Below are positions 8,019-16,492 of a stretch of DNA of 64,000 nt, one piece after another. The DNA is taken from the NCBI GenBank assembly GCA_001603275.1, contig LUYM01000023.1, forward strand, positions 1 to 64,000, in the 5' to 3' direction. The notes under the pieces were generated by a model. The model ran no database searches. It saw only the letters and a list, made by a program, of their open reading frames with translations, and was not told where the DNA came from. The stretch is from Actinomycetales bacterium Actino_02 (lineage in GTDB: Bacteria; Actinomycetota; Actinomycetes; Propionibacteriales; Propionibacteriaceae). Made by a program: the position numbers and the translations under genes. Position 1 is the stretch's first letter; each line of letters starts with the position of its first letter.

Positions 8019-11000
8019 CCGCGCCTCCGATCCGCCAGCAGGTCGGACAGCTCGACCACCAGACCGGCCGGCGGGAACCAACTGAAGTTTCCGGTGGGGC
8101 CGCCCTCAGGGCCGGCCAGGCCGCGCACGAACAGATAGCCGACCCCGCCCAAGTGCTGTTCGGGCTGATAGCCGCGGAGGCGTTGGCCGAGGAAGCGATG
8201 CAGCGCCACGCAGTACAAGATCGCCTGCAGCGGGTAGTGGGTGCGGATCATCTCTTCGGTCATGGCCTGGCGCGAGTAGTGCTCCAGAGTGAGCGCGTCC
8301 CCGCCGAGCCGGTTGGTCTTGTAGTCGATGACGACGAACCGGGGCTGCGTGGCCGAGCCGACCCGTAAGACCGAGTCGATGCTTCCGGTGAGGAAGCCGC
8401 GCAGCAGCTGTCCGGACAGGTTCGGTTCGGACAGGGCGTCCGGATAGTCGGCCAGGGGGTCGTCGGCCGGCAGCCAGCGGCGCAGCACAGCAGCCACCTC
8501 GGCCAACGAGGTGGTGGATGTGGCCCGTCCCAGCGGGAACTCGAAGGACAGCTCGCTCAGCCGGTCGCCAATCGCCACAGCAGCCAGCGGACGGTCATCG
8601 GTGAGCCGGCCCAGTGGCGTGAGCAGGCCGGGGAGCAGCGCCTGGGCCAGCGCCGGCGCGCTCACCCCGGGCACCGAGAATCGGGCGTTGGCGGCCACCG
8701 TTGCGGCCAGCAGGCGTTCGGCCAGGCCGTCCTGGTCGGCCGGGGTCGGGGCGAACCAGTCCAGGTTCTCGAAGACCTCGTGCACCAGTGAACCGAAGGC
8801 CGTGCCGCCGGGGAGTTCGGCCATCGGCGACGGACGCCCGGACGGCACCAGGGTCGCACTCGCCTCGGCCTCCAGCGGCTCGTCCAGCAGCTCGGGTCCG
8901 TCCTCGGGAGTCATCGGGGTCCGCGCATGCACGGCCTCGGTGAGACCGGAGTACGAGGTGCGACGCCAGGTCTGGTCGATGCTGCGACGCCAGGCCAGCG
9001 GCTCCCGGGTCAGCACCGGGCGGGCCGGTGCCACGGTGGCGGTCGGCACCACGGTCGGGCAGTCCTCGACGACGATGCCGGCCGTCTTCAGCCACTCGAG
9101 CTCGCTGGGGTGGCTGTTGCCAGGGGAGCGATCCACCGGATAGCCGAGGTCCGGCGCCCCGGGCAGGTCGTGCCGGCGAAAGAGCAGGCGATGCAGTGGG
9201 GACGCGGCCGTGTTGTATCTGGTCTGCGCCCACCACATGGTCACTTGGCTTTCCGCCCTGGTCAGAGCCACATAGAGAGCTCGCAGCTGGTCCTCGCTGT
9301 TCTCCAGCCGGTACTGACTGAGCCGCTCGGCGCGGCCGGGAGCCGTGGCGCCGCCCACGTCGAGGACTCGCACCTCCCCGTCGTGGTAATCCAGGCAGCG
9401 GCCGTCGTCCTCGTCCGGAACCCACAGGTCGGCTGCCTCCGGCAACAGCACCACCGGGAACTGCAGGCCCTTGGCCTTGTGCACGGTCATGATCTGGACG
9501 GCTTGCCGGTCGGTCTCCAGTCGGCGCAGCCGGTCGGTGGTGGTCGCCGAGTCGGCGATCTGCTCTTCAAGCCAGCTGACCAACGCACCGCCACGGACGC
9601 CGTCAGTGTGCTTGGCGTGCAGCAGTTGCGCCACATGCCGATAGTCAGTGAGATCCCGCTCGCCCCGTGGACGGCGCAGTACCCGCTCCGGCAGCGGCTC
9701 GGCGGACGACTCGACGGCGGCGAACAGCCCGGCCACACCGGCCTGATCCAGCAGGTGCCCCCAGGACTGGAGTTCACCGGCCCAGGCGGTCAGCTGCGCG
9801 GAGTCGGCGGTGGCCAGGCCGGTCAGGTCGGCGCCGATGAAGTCGGTGAGGAAGGCCGCGCGCAGGTTGGCCCGCCGCGGCTGGTCGATGGCGCGCAGCA
9901 GGGTGAGCCAGTCGGCGGCGGCATGGCTGGCGAAGATCGAGTCGGCGCCGCCGAAGGAGACCGCGACACCGGCGGCGGTGAGGGCGTCAGCCAGCTCTTT
10001 GCCGCGGCGGTTCCGGGTGACCAGCACCGCGACATCCTGAGGTTGCAGTGGGCGCGTCCCCTCTGCCGTGACCACCTGCAGGCCTGCGCTGAGCAGATCG
10101 ACTACCTGGGCGGTGAGGTCTTCGGTGATCAGCCGCCGGGCATCCACGGCCATGGCCGGACGTCGGGGAGCATGGCAGCGCAGCCGGGCTGGCGCTCGCC
10201 ACGGTGATCCCGGCGGAGCGATCAGCCGGGACGCCGGTTGTGCGCAGTCAACCGGCGGCACCTCGATTCCGGCTCCCAGGCTGACTTCGGAGAACAGGGC
10301 GCTCACCGCGGAGACCACGCCGGGATCGGAACGCCGGTTCACGCCGAGGGAGTAGTGCTCGGCCGCGCAGGAGACGGCATTGCGGTACGCCTGGACGTCC
10401 GCACCTCGGAAGGCGTAGATCGACTGCTTGGGATCGCCGATCAAGACCAGCGGGAGGTGGCCATGGAAGGTCTCCCGCAGGATCGCCCACTGAATCGGGT
10501 CGGTGTCCTGGAACTCGTCGACCAGCACCACCCGGCAGCGCTGCCGCATCCGTTCCGCGCAGACCTGCCCGGTGGGCCCCTGTAGAGCCTGGTGCAGTCG
10601 CAGTAGTTGGTCGTCGAAGGTGAACAGGCTGGCCGCCTGCTTGCGGCGTTCGAACTCGGCCCGGACGGCGACCGCGAACTCGCGGCGCTCCCCGGCCGCG
10701 CCGTCGATTCCGCTGGGGCGCAGCTCGCTGGTCAGCCGCTCCACGGCCTCGCGCGCGATCTGTTGGGCGACTGCCAACCCGAACGGGACCCCGTCGGGGT
10801 GCCGGGCATAGCGAGCCAGATAGAGGTCGGCGCAGACCTGGGTGAGCAACTGGCTGAGGTCCTCGCTCAGCCGGGCCTGCGTGTCCACTGCGGCCTGGAC
10901 GCCCAACTCAGCGAGCATCGCCTGGCAGAACTGATGGATGGTCATGATGGCGGCCCGATCCAGGTCGGTGGCTGCCGCCTCGAGCCGGGCGATCCGTTCG

Positions 11001-11296
11001 GCCACCACGTCCGGCCCGCCAGCGGCGAGCAACTCGTCGGTGGGATCCGGCGCCCCCTGCGCCTCACCACACAGGTGCGAGATCGTCGCCAGGACCCGCT
11101 GCCGCACTTTCGCCCGAAGCTCGGCAGAGGCGATCCGGCTGAAGCTGATCACAGCGAGTTCGTCCACGCCGACCACGCCTTCGGCGAGATAGCGGACGGC
11201 CAGCGCCCCGATGGCATAGGTCTTGCCGGTGCCGGCACTGGCCTCCAGCACGGTGGTGCCGGTGGGCAGCGGACCGCGCGGGTCGAAGGGGATCAC
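8015..11296 (-). CDS. recB: Exodeoxyribonuclease V beta subunit RecB
   Basis: This 1093-residue protein is the 3'-5' helicase and the only nuclease of the RecBCD complex. Motifs in order: EASAGTGKT (residues 18-26), SFSRIASAELR, VDEFQDTDPIQW, GDPKQSIYAFRGADV, MTVHKAKGLQFPVVLLPE and YVALTRAESQV. The C-terminal nuclease has GSLVHEVFE and VVIDYKTNRLGG, then YSRQAM and QAILYCVALHRFL, so the nuclease is intact. The GTG start (11296) overlaps the recC stop as GTGA, and the stop overlaps the recD start. The length is a little short of the E. coli enzyme (about 1180). Confidence 0.95.
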   Translation of the reverse strand: MIPFDPRGPLPTGTTVLEASAGTGKTYAIGALAVRYLAEGVVGVDELAVISFSRIASAELRAKVRQRVLATISHLCGEAQGAPDPTDELLAAGGPDVVAERIARLEAAATDLDRAAIMTIHQFCQAMLAELGVQAAVDTQARLSEDLSQLLTQVCADLYLARYARHPDGVPFGLAVAQQIAREAVERLTSELRPSGIDGAAGERREFAVAVRAEFERRKQAASLFTFDDQLLRLHQALQGPTGQVCAERMRQRCRVVLVDEFQDTDPIQWAILRETFHGHLPLVLIGDPKQSIYAFRGADVQAYRNAVSCAAEHYSLGVNRRSDPGVVSAVSALFSEVSLGAGIEVPPVDCAQPASRLIAPPGSPWRAPARLRCHAPRRPAMAVDARRLITEDLTAQVVDLLSAGLQVVTAEGTRPLQPQDVAVLVTRNRRGKELADALTAAGVAVSFGGADSIFASHAAADWLTLLRAIDQPRRANLRAAFLTDFIGADLTGLATADSAQLTAWAGELQSWGHLLDQAGVAGLFAAVESSAEPLPERVLRRPRGERDLTDYRHVAQLLHAKHTDGVRGGALVSWLEEQIADSATTTDRLRRLETDRQAVQIMTVHKAKGLQFPVVLLPEAADLWVPDEDDGRCLDYHDGEVRVLDVGGATAPGRAERLSQYRLENSEDQLRALYVALTRAESQVTMWWAQTRYNTAASPLHRLLFRRHDLPGAPDLGYPVDRSPGNSHPSELEWLKTAGIVVEDCPTVVPTATVAPARPVLTREPLAWRRSIDQTWRRTSYSGLTEAVHARTPMTPEDGPELLDEPLEAEASATLVPSGRPSPMAELPGGTAFGSLVHEVFENLDWFAPTPADQDGLAERLLAATVAANARFSVPGVSAPALAQALLPGLLTPLGRLTDDRPLAAVAIGDRLSELSFEFPLGRATSTTSLAEVAAVLRRWLPADDPLADYPDALSEPNLSGQLLRGFLTGSIDSVLRVGSATQPRFVVIDYKTNRLGGDALTLEHYSRQAMTEEMIRTHYPLQAILYCVALHRFLGQRLRGYQPEQHLGGVGYLFVRGLAGPEGGPTGNFSWFPPAGLVVELSDLLADRRRG

Positions 11297-14200
11297 GGCG
11301 CCACCTCCGCAGCCAGGATCGGCGTCCAGATGGCATCAGCCAAGGCACCCAACAGACCCCGCTCGGCCGGATCGGCACCCGGCACGACGAACTCGCGCTC
11401 GATGCTCAGCACCGACGGGTAGCTGAAGAAGGCCGACCAGGCCGGATCCTGGTCGTAGTCCCAGTTGGTCCGGAAGGCTGTGCCGGGCACCTCGTGCGGA
11501 TCCCGTCCCGAGGCCAGATAGCCCGCCCATTGGGCGCCCAGCCGCGGCATGGCCGGGAGCGGACGACTCAGCCCGAGCTGGTACAGCTCGAGGTAGCGGC
11601 CGAGCAGTTCCACGGCTTGCTCGGCGGACGGTGCCTGATAGGCGGCCCGGCGGCCCTTGCCGATCACGCGGGCCTGCCAGGGGCCGGGCTCGGCAGCGGC
11701 CAGACAGAGCAGCCGGAGCCAGGCGACCAGCCGATGCCGGGCCTGCAGACTGGAGAACTCGACCCCGACCACTTCCTGGCCGTGGCTGACCACTCGTCCG
11801 GCCAGCTGCACCTGCCGATCGCCGACCGGGACAGTGAGGGCGATCTCGTGCAGGGTCGGCTCGCCGAGCGTGGCGGGCAGCACCGCCACGGTCGAGCGGG
11901 CCTGATCCAGGACGGACCGCAGATCGCGACTGCCCAGTGCGAATGGCGGCACGTCGCCGCGCAGCCATTCGGCGCGTTCGATGGCCTCGGCCGGGAAGCC
12001 GTCCCGCAGCCGTTGCAGCACCCGATTGCCGACCTGCCAGCGGGCCAGGTGATCCGGCTCGATGGGCAGTTCGTCGCCGGTGGTCGTCCGATCGCCCAGG
12101 CTGAGCCCGGCCCGCACGCGTAGCAGCGCCCGCGCCGGATGGGCGAAGAAGCCGGTCAGTTCGTCGAGGGTCACCCCTTGTTCGAGGCTGATCGGCGGCA
12201 GCGGATCCAGGTGATACCGGCCGCGGGGGATCGACGGCGACGGCTCCAGCCCGGCCAACGCGGCCCGGTAGGCGTGGACGTCCGCGCTCACCAGGCGATC
12301 TCGGCTCGGATCGGCACCGAAGTAGGCCGGATCGTGGGGTTGCAGCGGGTGCTGGACGCTGATCTCCTCGCTGGGCCGAAGACCCGCGCCGGTGCCGGCC
12401 AGTTCGTCGACCACGGCCAGCAGGTCGAGGATCGGTCCGGCCAGCGGAACCTGCTCATTGGTGGCCTCGCTGCGGGCTCGGCAGATCACGATCAGCTGCT
12501 GTCGGGCGGCCTGGACGGCATCGCTCAGGAGCTGCCGGTCGAAACCGGCCGGGTCGGGATCGCTGGGCTGTGGATGCCGCCGCAGCAGATTGTCGCCGTC
12601 GCGCGGAGCGCTGCGGGGATAGTGATCGGCATCCCAGCCGAGCAGCACCACGACCTTGTGCGGGACGTGGCGCAGCGACTCCAGGCCGGCCACGATCAGT
12701 GAGCCGTTGCCGAAGGTGGCCCGGGCTCGGGTGTTGGTGAACTCGTGTTCGACCACCCGGCGGAAGTCATTGCGTCCGACCGGTCCGGGGCCGGCGGACG
12801 CGCTGAGTCGGGTCAGGCCGAACCACAGGTCGGCCAATTGCCACTCGTCGGCGGACGACGGTGCAGCCAGCAGACCGATCGCCGCCCGGCAGCGCTCCAC
12901 CCATTCGGCAACCGGGGCGGACGAGGCGAAGGCATCTACCACTCGGACCATCCGTCCGATCAGCTCGGTGAGACCGCCGATCAGCTCGACATCGGTGGAC
13001 TCGACGTCATCCAGTGGCAGCACCGTCTTGGCGGTGACCAGCTCCGACTCGTCCAAGGTGACCCCGAGCAGCATTCGCTGCAGGCCGGCGAACCAGGTGT
13101 TCTGCTCGAAGCCGACCAGTCCGAACTGCTCGCGATGCCGCGCCGACAAGCCCCAACGCACCCCGGAGGATTCTACGAGTTCGACCAGTCGGTCGCGCCG
13201 GTCGGCACCGAAGCCGAACTTGCGGGCCACGGCAGGACGCAGGGCCAGCTCCAGCACGGACGAGGCTTCGGCCCGGGAGTCGGGCAGGTTGAGCAGGTCG
13301 AGCAGCAGCCCGGCCAGCGGGTTCACCTGGCTGATCGAGCGGTCGGCCAGCTGCACCCGGAAGCGATGCGCCGGATGATCGGGGACGGCGAAGGTGGCGC
13401 CGATCAGGGACGCGAACCGGTCCGGGGTGGGGGTGAGCACCACCACATCGCGGGGCTCGAGGCTCGGATCGGCGGCGAAGGTGGCGGTGAGCACCTCGCG
13501 CAACACCTCGACCTGCCGGTCGGGACCGTGGGACAGGTGCACCTGCACCGATGCGTCCACCCCGCCGAGCACCCCGGAAGCCGGTGATCCGCCGGCCAGG
13601 GCTTGCTGCAGTCGGCCCAGCAGCGGCGTGTCGGCCGCCGGCGCCTCCGGAACGGGGGAGAGCAGGAGCAGATCGACCTGGTGCTGGACGCTCAACGCCT
13701 CCAACAGTTCGGACGCCGCCGGATCCAGCTGTACCGGAGCCATCACCGCGATCCGGTGGGGGAGCTCAGCTGCAGGAGCCGCGGTGAGCCGGGCCAGAGC
13801 GGCCGCTCGCTCGGCGATCGGGTCGACACCGTTGGCCTGCTGCAGCAGCCGGCACAGGTGGGCCTGCCAGACGTCCTCGCGCAACGGCTCGCCGAGTTCG
13901 TCGGCCGTTCCGCCGGCCAGCCAGCCCGCGATCAGGGCCGGACGGTGCCGCAGATAGCCGGCGAAGGCACCGGCGATTCGCCGGCAGGCCGAGTAGTGCT
14001 CGGGTGCGGCGTCCAGGTGACGGCGCAGGACGGCCAAGGCCGGGTCGGTCGCGGCGTCGCCGTCGAGAAGGGTCTGAATCGTCCAGGCCAGCCGCTCCGG
14101 CCGCCAGGGATCGTCGGGAAAGATCCGGCGCTCCAAGGCCGCCCAGCTGGCGAACTCGATCCCGGCGCAGATCCCCGGCTCAGCTCCGGACACCGACAGT

Positions 14201-14340
14201 TGCTGAGAGAGCCAGCGCTGGAAGCCGGCACCGGGCACCACGGCCAGGTCGAAGGCGAACGGATCCGAGCGCGGTCCAGCCCACAGCTGGCCCAGCTTTG
14301 CCGCCAAGGCTTCGGCAGTGGGCACGTGGTGAATCCGCAT
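11293..14340 (-). CDS. recC: Exodeoxyribonuclease V gamma subunit RecC
   Basis: A 1015-residue protein beginning MRIHHVPTAEALAAKLG. It has the RecC opening (DPFAFDLAVVPGAGFQRWLSQQL), the inactive helicase-like body with LLLLSPVPE and VVVLTPTPDRFA, and the C-terminal inactive nuclease-like domain. RecC scaffolds RecB and RecD and in E. coli reads Chi. The ATG at 14340 is chosen over an upstream in-frame codon at 14469 because the family sequence starts here and a -10-like TAGGGT lies just upstream. First gene of recCBD, divergent from uvrD2. Whether it recognises a Chi-like site cannot be read from the sequence. Confidence 0.92.
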   Translation of the reverse strand: MRIHHVPTAEALAAKLGQLWAGPRSDPFAFDLAVVPGAGFQRWLSQQLSVSGAEPGICAGIEFASWAALERRIFPDDPWRPERLAWTIQTLLDGDAATDPALAVLRRHLDAAPEHYSACRRIAGAFAGYLRHRPALIAGWLAGGTADELGEPLREDVWQAHLCRLLQQANGVDPIAERAAALARLTAAPAAELPHRIAVMAPVQLDPAASELLEALSVQHQVDLLLLSPVPEAPAADTPLLGRLQQALAGGSPASGVLGGVDASVQVHLSHGPDRQVEVLREVLTATFAADPSLEPRDVVVLTPTPDRFASLIGATFAVPDHPAHRFRVQLADRSISQVNPLAGLLLDLLNLPDSRAEASSVLELALRPAVARKFGFGADRRDRLVELVESSGVRWGLSARHREQFGLVGFEQNTWFAGLQRMLLGVTLDESELVTAKTVLPLDDVESTDVELIGGLTELIGRMVRVVDAFASSAPVAEWVERCRAAIGLLAAPSSADEWQLADLWFGLTRLSASAGPGPVGRNDFRRVVEHEFTNTRARATFGNGSLIVAGLESLRHVPHKVVVLLGWDADHYPRSAPRDGDNLLRRHPQPSDPDPAGFDRQLLSDAVQAARQQLIVICRARSEATNEQVPLAGPILDLLAVVDELAGTGAGLRPSEEISVQHPLQPHDPAYFGADPSRDRLVSADVHAYRAALAGLEPSPSIPRGRYHLDPLPPISLEQGVTLDELTGFFAHPARALLRVRAGLSLGDRTTTGDELPIEPDHLARWQVGNRVLQRLRDGFPAEAIERAEWLRGDVPPFALGSRDLRSVLDQARSTVAVLPATLGEPTLHEIALTVPVGDRQVQLAGRVVSHGQEVVGVEFSSLQARHRLVAWLRLLCLAAAEPGPWQARVIGKGRRAAYQAPSAEQAVELLGRYLELYQLGLSRPLPAMPRLGAQWAGYLASGRDPHEVPGTAFRTNWDYDQDPAWSAFFSYPSVLSIEREFVVPGADPAERGLLGALADAIWTPILAAEVAP

Positions 14341-14350
14341 GATGACGTTC

Positions 14351-14356
14351 ACCCTA
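14351..14356 (-). promoter_or_regulatory. Candidate -10 element of the recCBD operon
   Basis: On the minus strand TAGGGT ends ten bases before the recC ATG, predicting a very short 5' leader. The same hexamer precedes several other genes in this window. Confidence 0.4.
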
Positions 14357-14391
14357 GGGGCCCCGACCGACGAAATGTCGTCCCGATTGCC

Positions 14392-14397
14392 TACAGT
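14392..14397 (+). promoter_or_regulatory. Candidate -10 element of a leaderless uvrD2 transcript
   Basis: TACAGT is followed by seven bases and then the GTG at 14405. This spacing supports that GTG as a leaderless start for uvrD2. Confidence 0.45.
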
Positions 14398-14404
14398 GTC
14401 AGGC

Positions 14405-16453
14405 GTGTTAGCCGATCCGGAAACCCTGCTGCGTGGACTCGACCCGGAACAGCGGGCGGTGGCGACCACTTTCGGTCAGCCGTTGGCGGTGATCGCCGGG
14501 GCCGGCACCGGCAAGACCCGGGCGCTCACCCATCGGATCGCCTACGCGGTGGCCAGCGAGCGCTTCTCCCCGTCGGCAGTGCTGGCAGTCACCTTCACCA
14601 CCCGCGCCGCCGGCGAACTGCGATCCCGGTTGCGTGGACTCGGCATTCCTGCGGTCCAAGCCCGAACCTTCCACTCTGCGGCGCTGCGCCAGGCCCAGTA
14701 CTTCTGGCCCAAGGCGTACGGCAGCGAGCTGCCGCCGGTGAGCACGGAACGGATGGCCATGGTGGCCGAGGCCACCCGGCGGCTGCGGCTGCCCAGCCCT
14801 GACACCGCGACGCTCCGCGACCTGGTCAGCGAGGTTTCCTGGGCGAAGGTCTCCAATGTGCTGCCGGCCGACTACCCGCAGCTGGCCCAACCGGCCGGAC
14901 GAGAAGTGTCGGGGATGGATCCGGCCACGGTGGCCAAGGTGCTGGGCCGCTACGAGCAGGTCAAGACCGAGCGTGGCGTGATCGACTTCGACGACATCCT
15001 GCTGTGCACGGTGGCCCTGCTCAGCGACAACGCCGACGTCGCCGAACAGGTCCGGGCCACCTACCGGCACCTGCTGGTCGATGAGTATCAGGACGTGAGC
15101 CCGCTGCAGCAGGGATTGCTCGACTTGTGGTGGGGCGAGGGCACCGACCATTGCGTGGTCGGCGACCCGGCGCAGACGATCCACTCCTTCGCCGGGGCCA
15201 CGCCGGGCTATCTGACCGGTTTCAGCGTGCGGCACCCGAATGCCGCGGTGATCCGGCTGGTCCGTGACTATCGCTCCAGCGAGCCGGTGGTGAAGCTGGC
15301 CAACCAGCTGTCGGTGCGCTCCCGGATCGCAGCGGTCACCCTGGAATCCCAAGCTGGGCCGGGGCCCGAGCCGCGCTTCCTGGGCTGCTCCAGCGAGGCG
15401 GACGAGGTGGCGGCCGTGACGGCGTGGCTGGTGGCCCGGCACGAGGAGGGGGTGCCCTGGCGCGAACTCGCCGTGCTCTACCGGGTGCACGCCCAGTCGC
15501 CGGCCTACGAAGCGGCGCTGACCCAGGCCGGGGTGCCGTTCACGGTGCGCGGCGGTGAGGGCTTCTTCGACAGGCCCGAGGTGCGCCAGGTGATTTCGGC
15601 ATTGGCCGACCGGGCCCGCCGGGAGCCGGCTGCCGATGCTCTGGACGCCTGCCGCGCGGTGCTGACCGCGACCGGCTGGACCGAGCAGGCGCCCAGTGGG
15701 CAGGGCCGCGTCCGGGAGCGTTGGGAGTCGCTGGCTGCCGTGCTGGTCCTGGCCGAGGAGCTGGTGGCGGCCGGCAATCCCGATCTGGCCGGGTTGATGT
15801 CCGAACTGTCTGAGCGAGCCCAGGCTGAGCATCCGCTGGCCGCCGACGGAGTCACCTTGTCGACGCTGCACGGTGCCAAGGGGTTGGAGTGGCATTCGGT
15901 GGCTCTAGTCGGCGTGCAGGAGGGGACGCTCCCGCTGGCCCAAGCGGCCGGGCCGGAGCAACTCCAGGAGGAGGCTCGGCTGTTCTACGTCGGGATCACC
16001 CGGGCTCGACGCGGGCTGTTGATCACCTGGTCCCGGTTCCGCAACGGCGGGGTGCGCCAGCCGTCCCGCTTCCTCAATGGACTGACCTCCAGTGCCCGCA
16101 GCGTCGCGCCGCGTCCGGCCCGGCGCAGCAAGCCGAAGACCGAGATGAGCGCCCGCTGCCGGGTCTGTGGCGGCCCGCTGAGCACCGGTGCCGAACGGAA
16201 GCTGTCCCGGCACCTGAGTTGCGCGGTGGACTTCGACGAGGCGCTCTACCAGGAGCTGACCAGCTGGCGCAGCACGGTGGCTGCGAAGCGGTCGCTGCCG
16301 GCCTACTGCATCTTCACCGACGCCACCCTGCTGGCCATTGCCGAGCAACTGCCCACCGACGAGCAGGCGCTGCTGGCGATTCCGGGCGTCGGCAAGGCGA
16401 AGCTCGAGGCGTACTCGGCCGATCTGCTGAAGCTGATCGCCGAGCGCGGCTGA
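14405..16453 (+). CDS. uvrD2: UvrD2-type DNA helicase with four-Cys motif and HRDC domain
   Basis: An SF1A helicase of 682 residues from GTG 14405. Walker A is GAGTGKT (32-38). TFTTRAAGELRSRL, LLVDEYQDVSPLQ, GDPAQTIHSFAGA, LSTLHGAKGLEWHSVALVG and FYVGITRARRGL follow. A CRVCGGPL...LSRHLSC cysteine segment and a helix-hairpin HRDC domain ending in LAIPGVGKAKLE close the protein. This architecture is that of mycobacterial UvrD2, where the Cys module is needed for helicase activity. The frame is open back to 14339, but the upstream residues do not look like the family and the -10 element at 14392 favours 14405; GTG 14396 is an alternative. Confidence 0.9.
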   Translation: MLADPETLLRGLDPEQRAVATTFGQPLAVIAGAGTGKTRALTHRIAYAVASERFSPSAVLAVTFTTRAAGELRSRLRGLGIPAVQARTFHSAALRQAQYFWPKAYGSELPPVSTERMAMVAEATRRLRLPSPDTATLRDLVSEVSWAKVSNVLPADYPQLAQPAGREVSGMDPATVAKVLGRYEQVKTERGVIDFDDILLCTVALLSDNADVAEQVRATYRHLLVDEYQDVSPLQQGLLDLWWGEGTDHCVVGDPAQTIHSFAGATPGYLTGFSVRHPNAAVIRLVRDYRSSEPVVKLANQLSVRSRIAAVTLESQAGPGPEPRFLGCSSEADEVAAVTAWLVARHEEGVPWRELAVLYRVHAQSPAYEAALTQAGVPFTVRGGEGFFDRPEVRQVISALADRARREPAADALDACRAVLTATGWTEQAPSGQGRVRERWESLAAVLVLAEELVAAGNPDLAGLMSELSERAQAEHPLAADGVTLSTLHGAKGLEWHSVALVGVQEGTLPLAQAAGPEQLQEEARLFYVGITRARRGLLITWSRFRNGGVRQPSRFLNGLTSSARSVAPRPARRSKPKTEMSARCRVCGGPLSTGAERKLSRHLSCAVDFDEALYQELTSWRSTVAAKRSLPAYCIFTDATLLAIAEQLPTDEQALLAIPGVGKAKLEAYSADLLKLIAERG

Positions 16454-16492
16454 GAGCGTGCCGGAGCCGGGACCTGAGAGTTCCGCAGGCTG

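Noticed and set aside
6306-8138. 610-codon open frame antisense to recD
   Set aside because: It lacks any domain and is a mirror of the recD frame.
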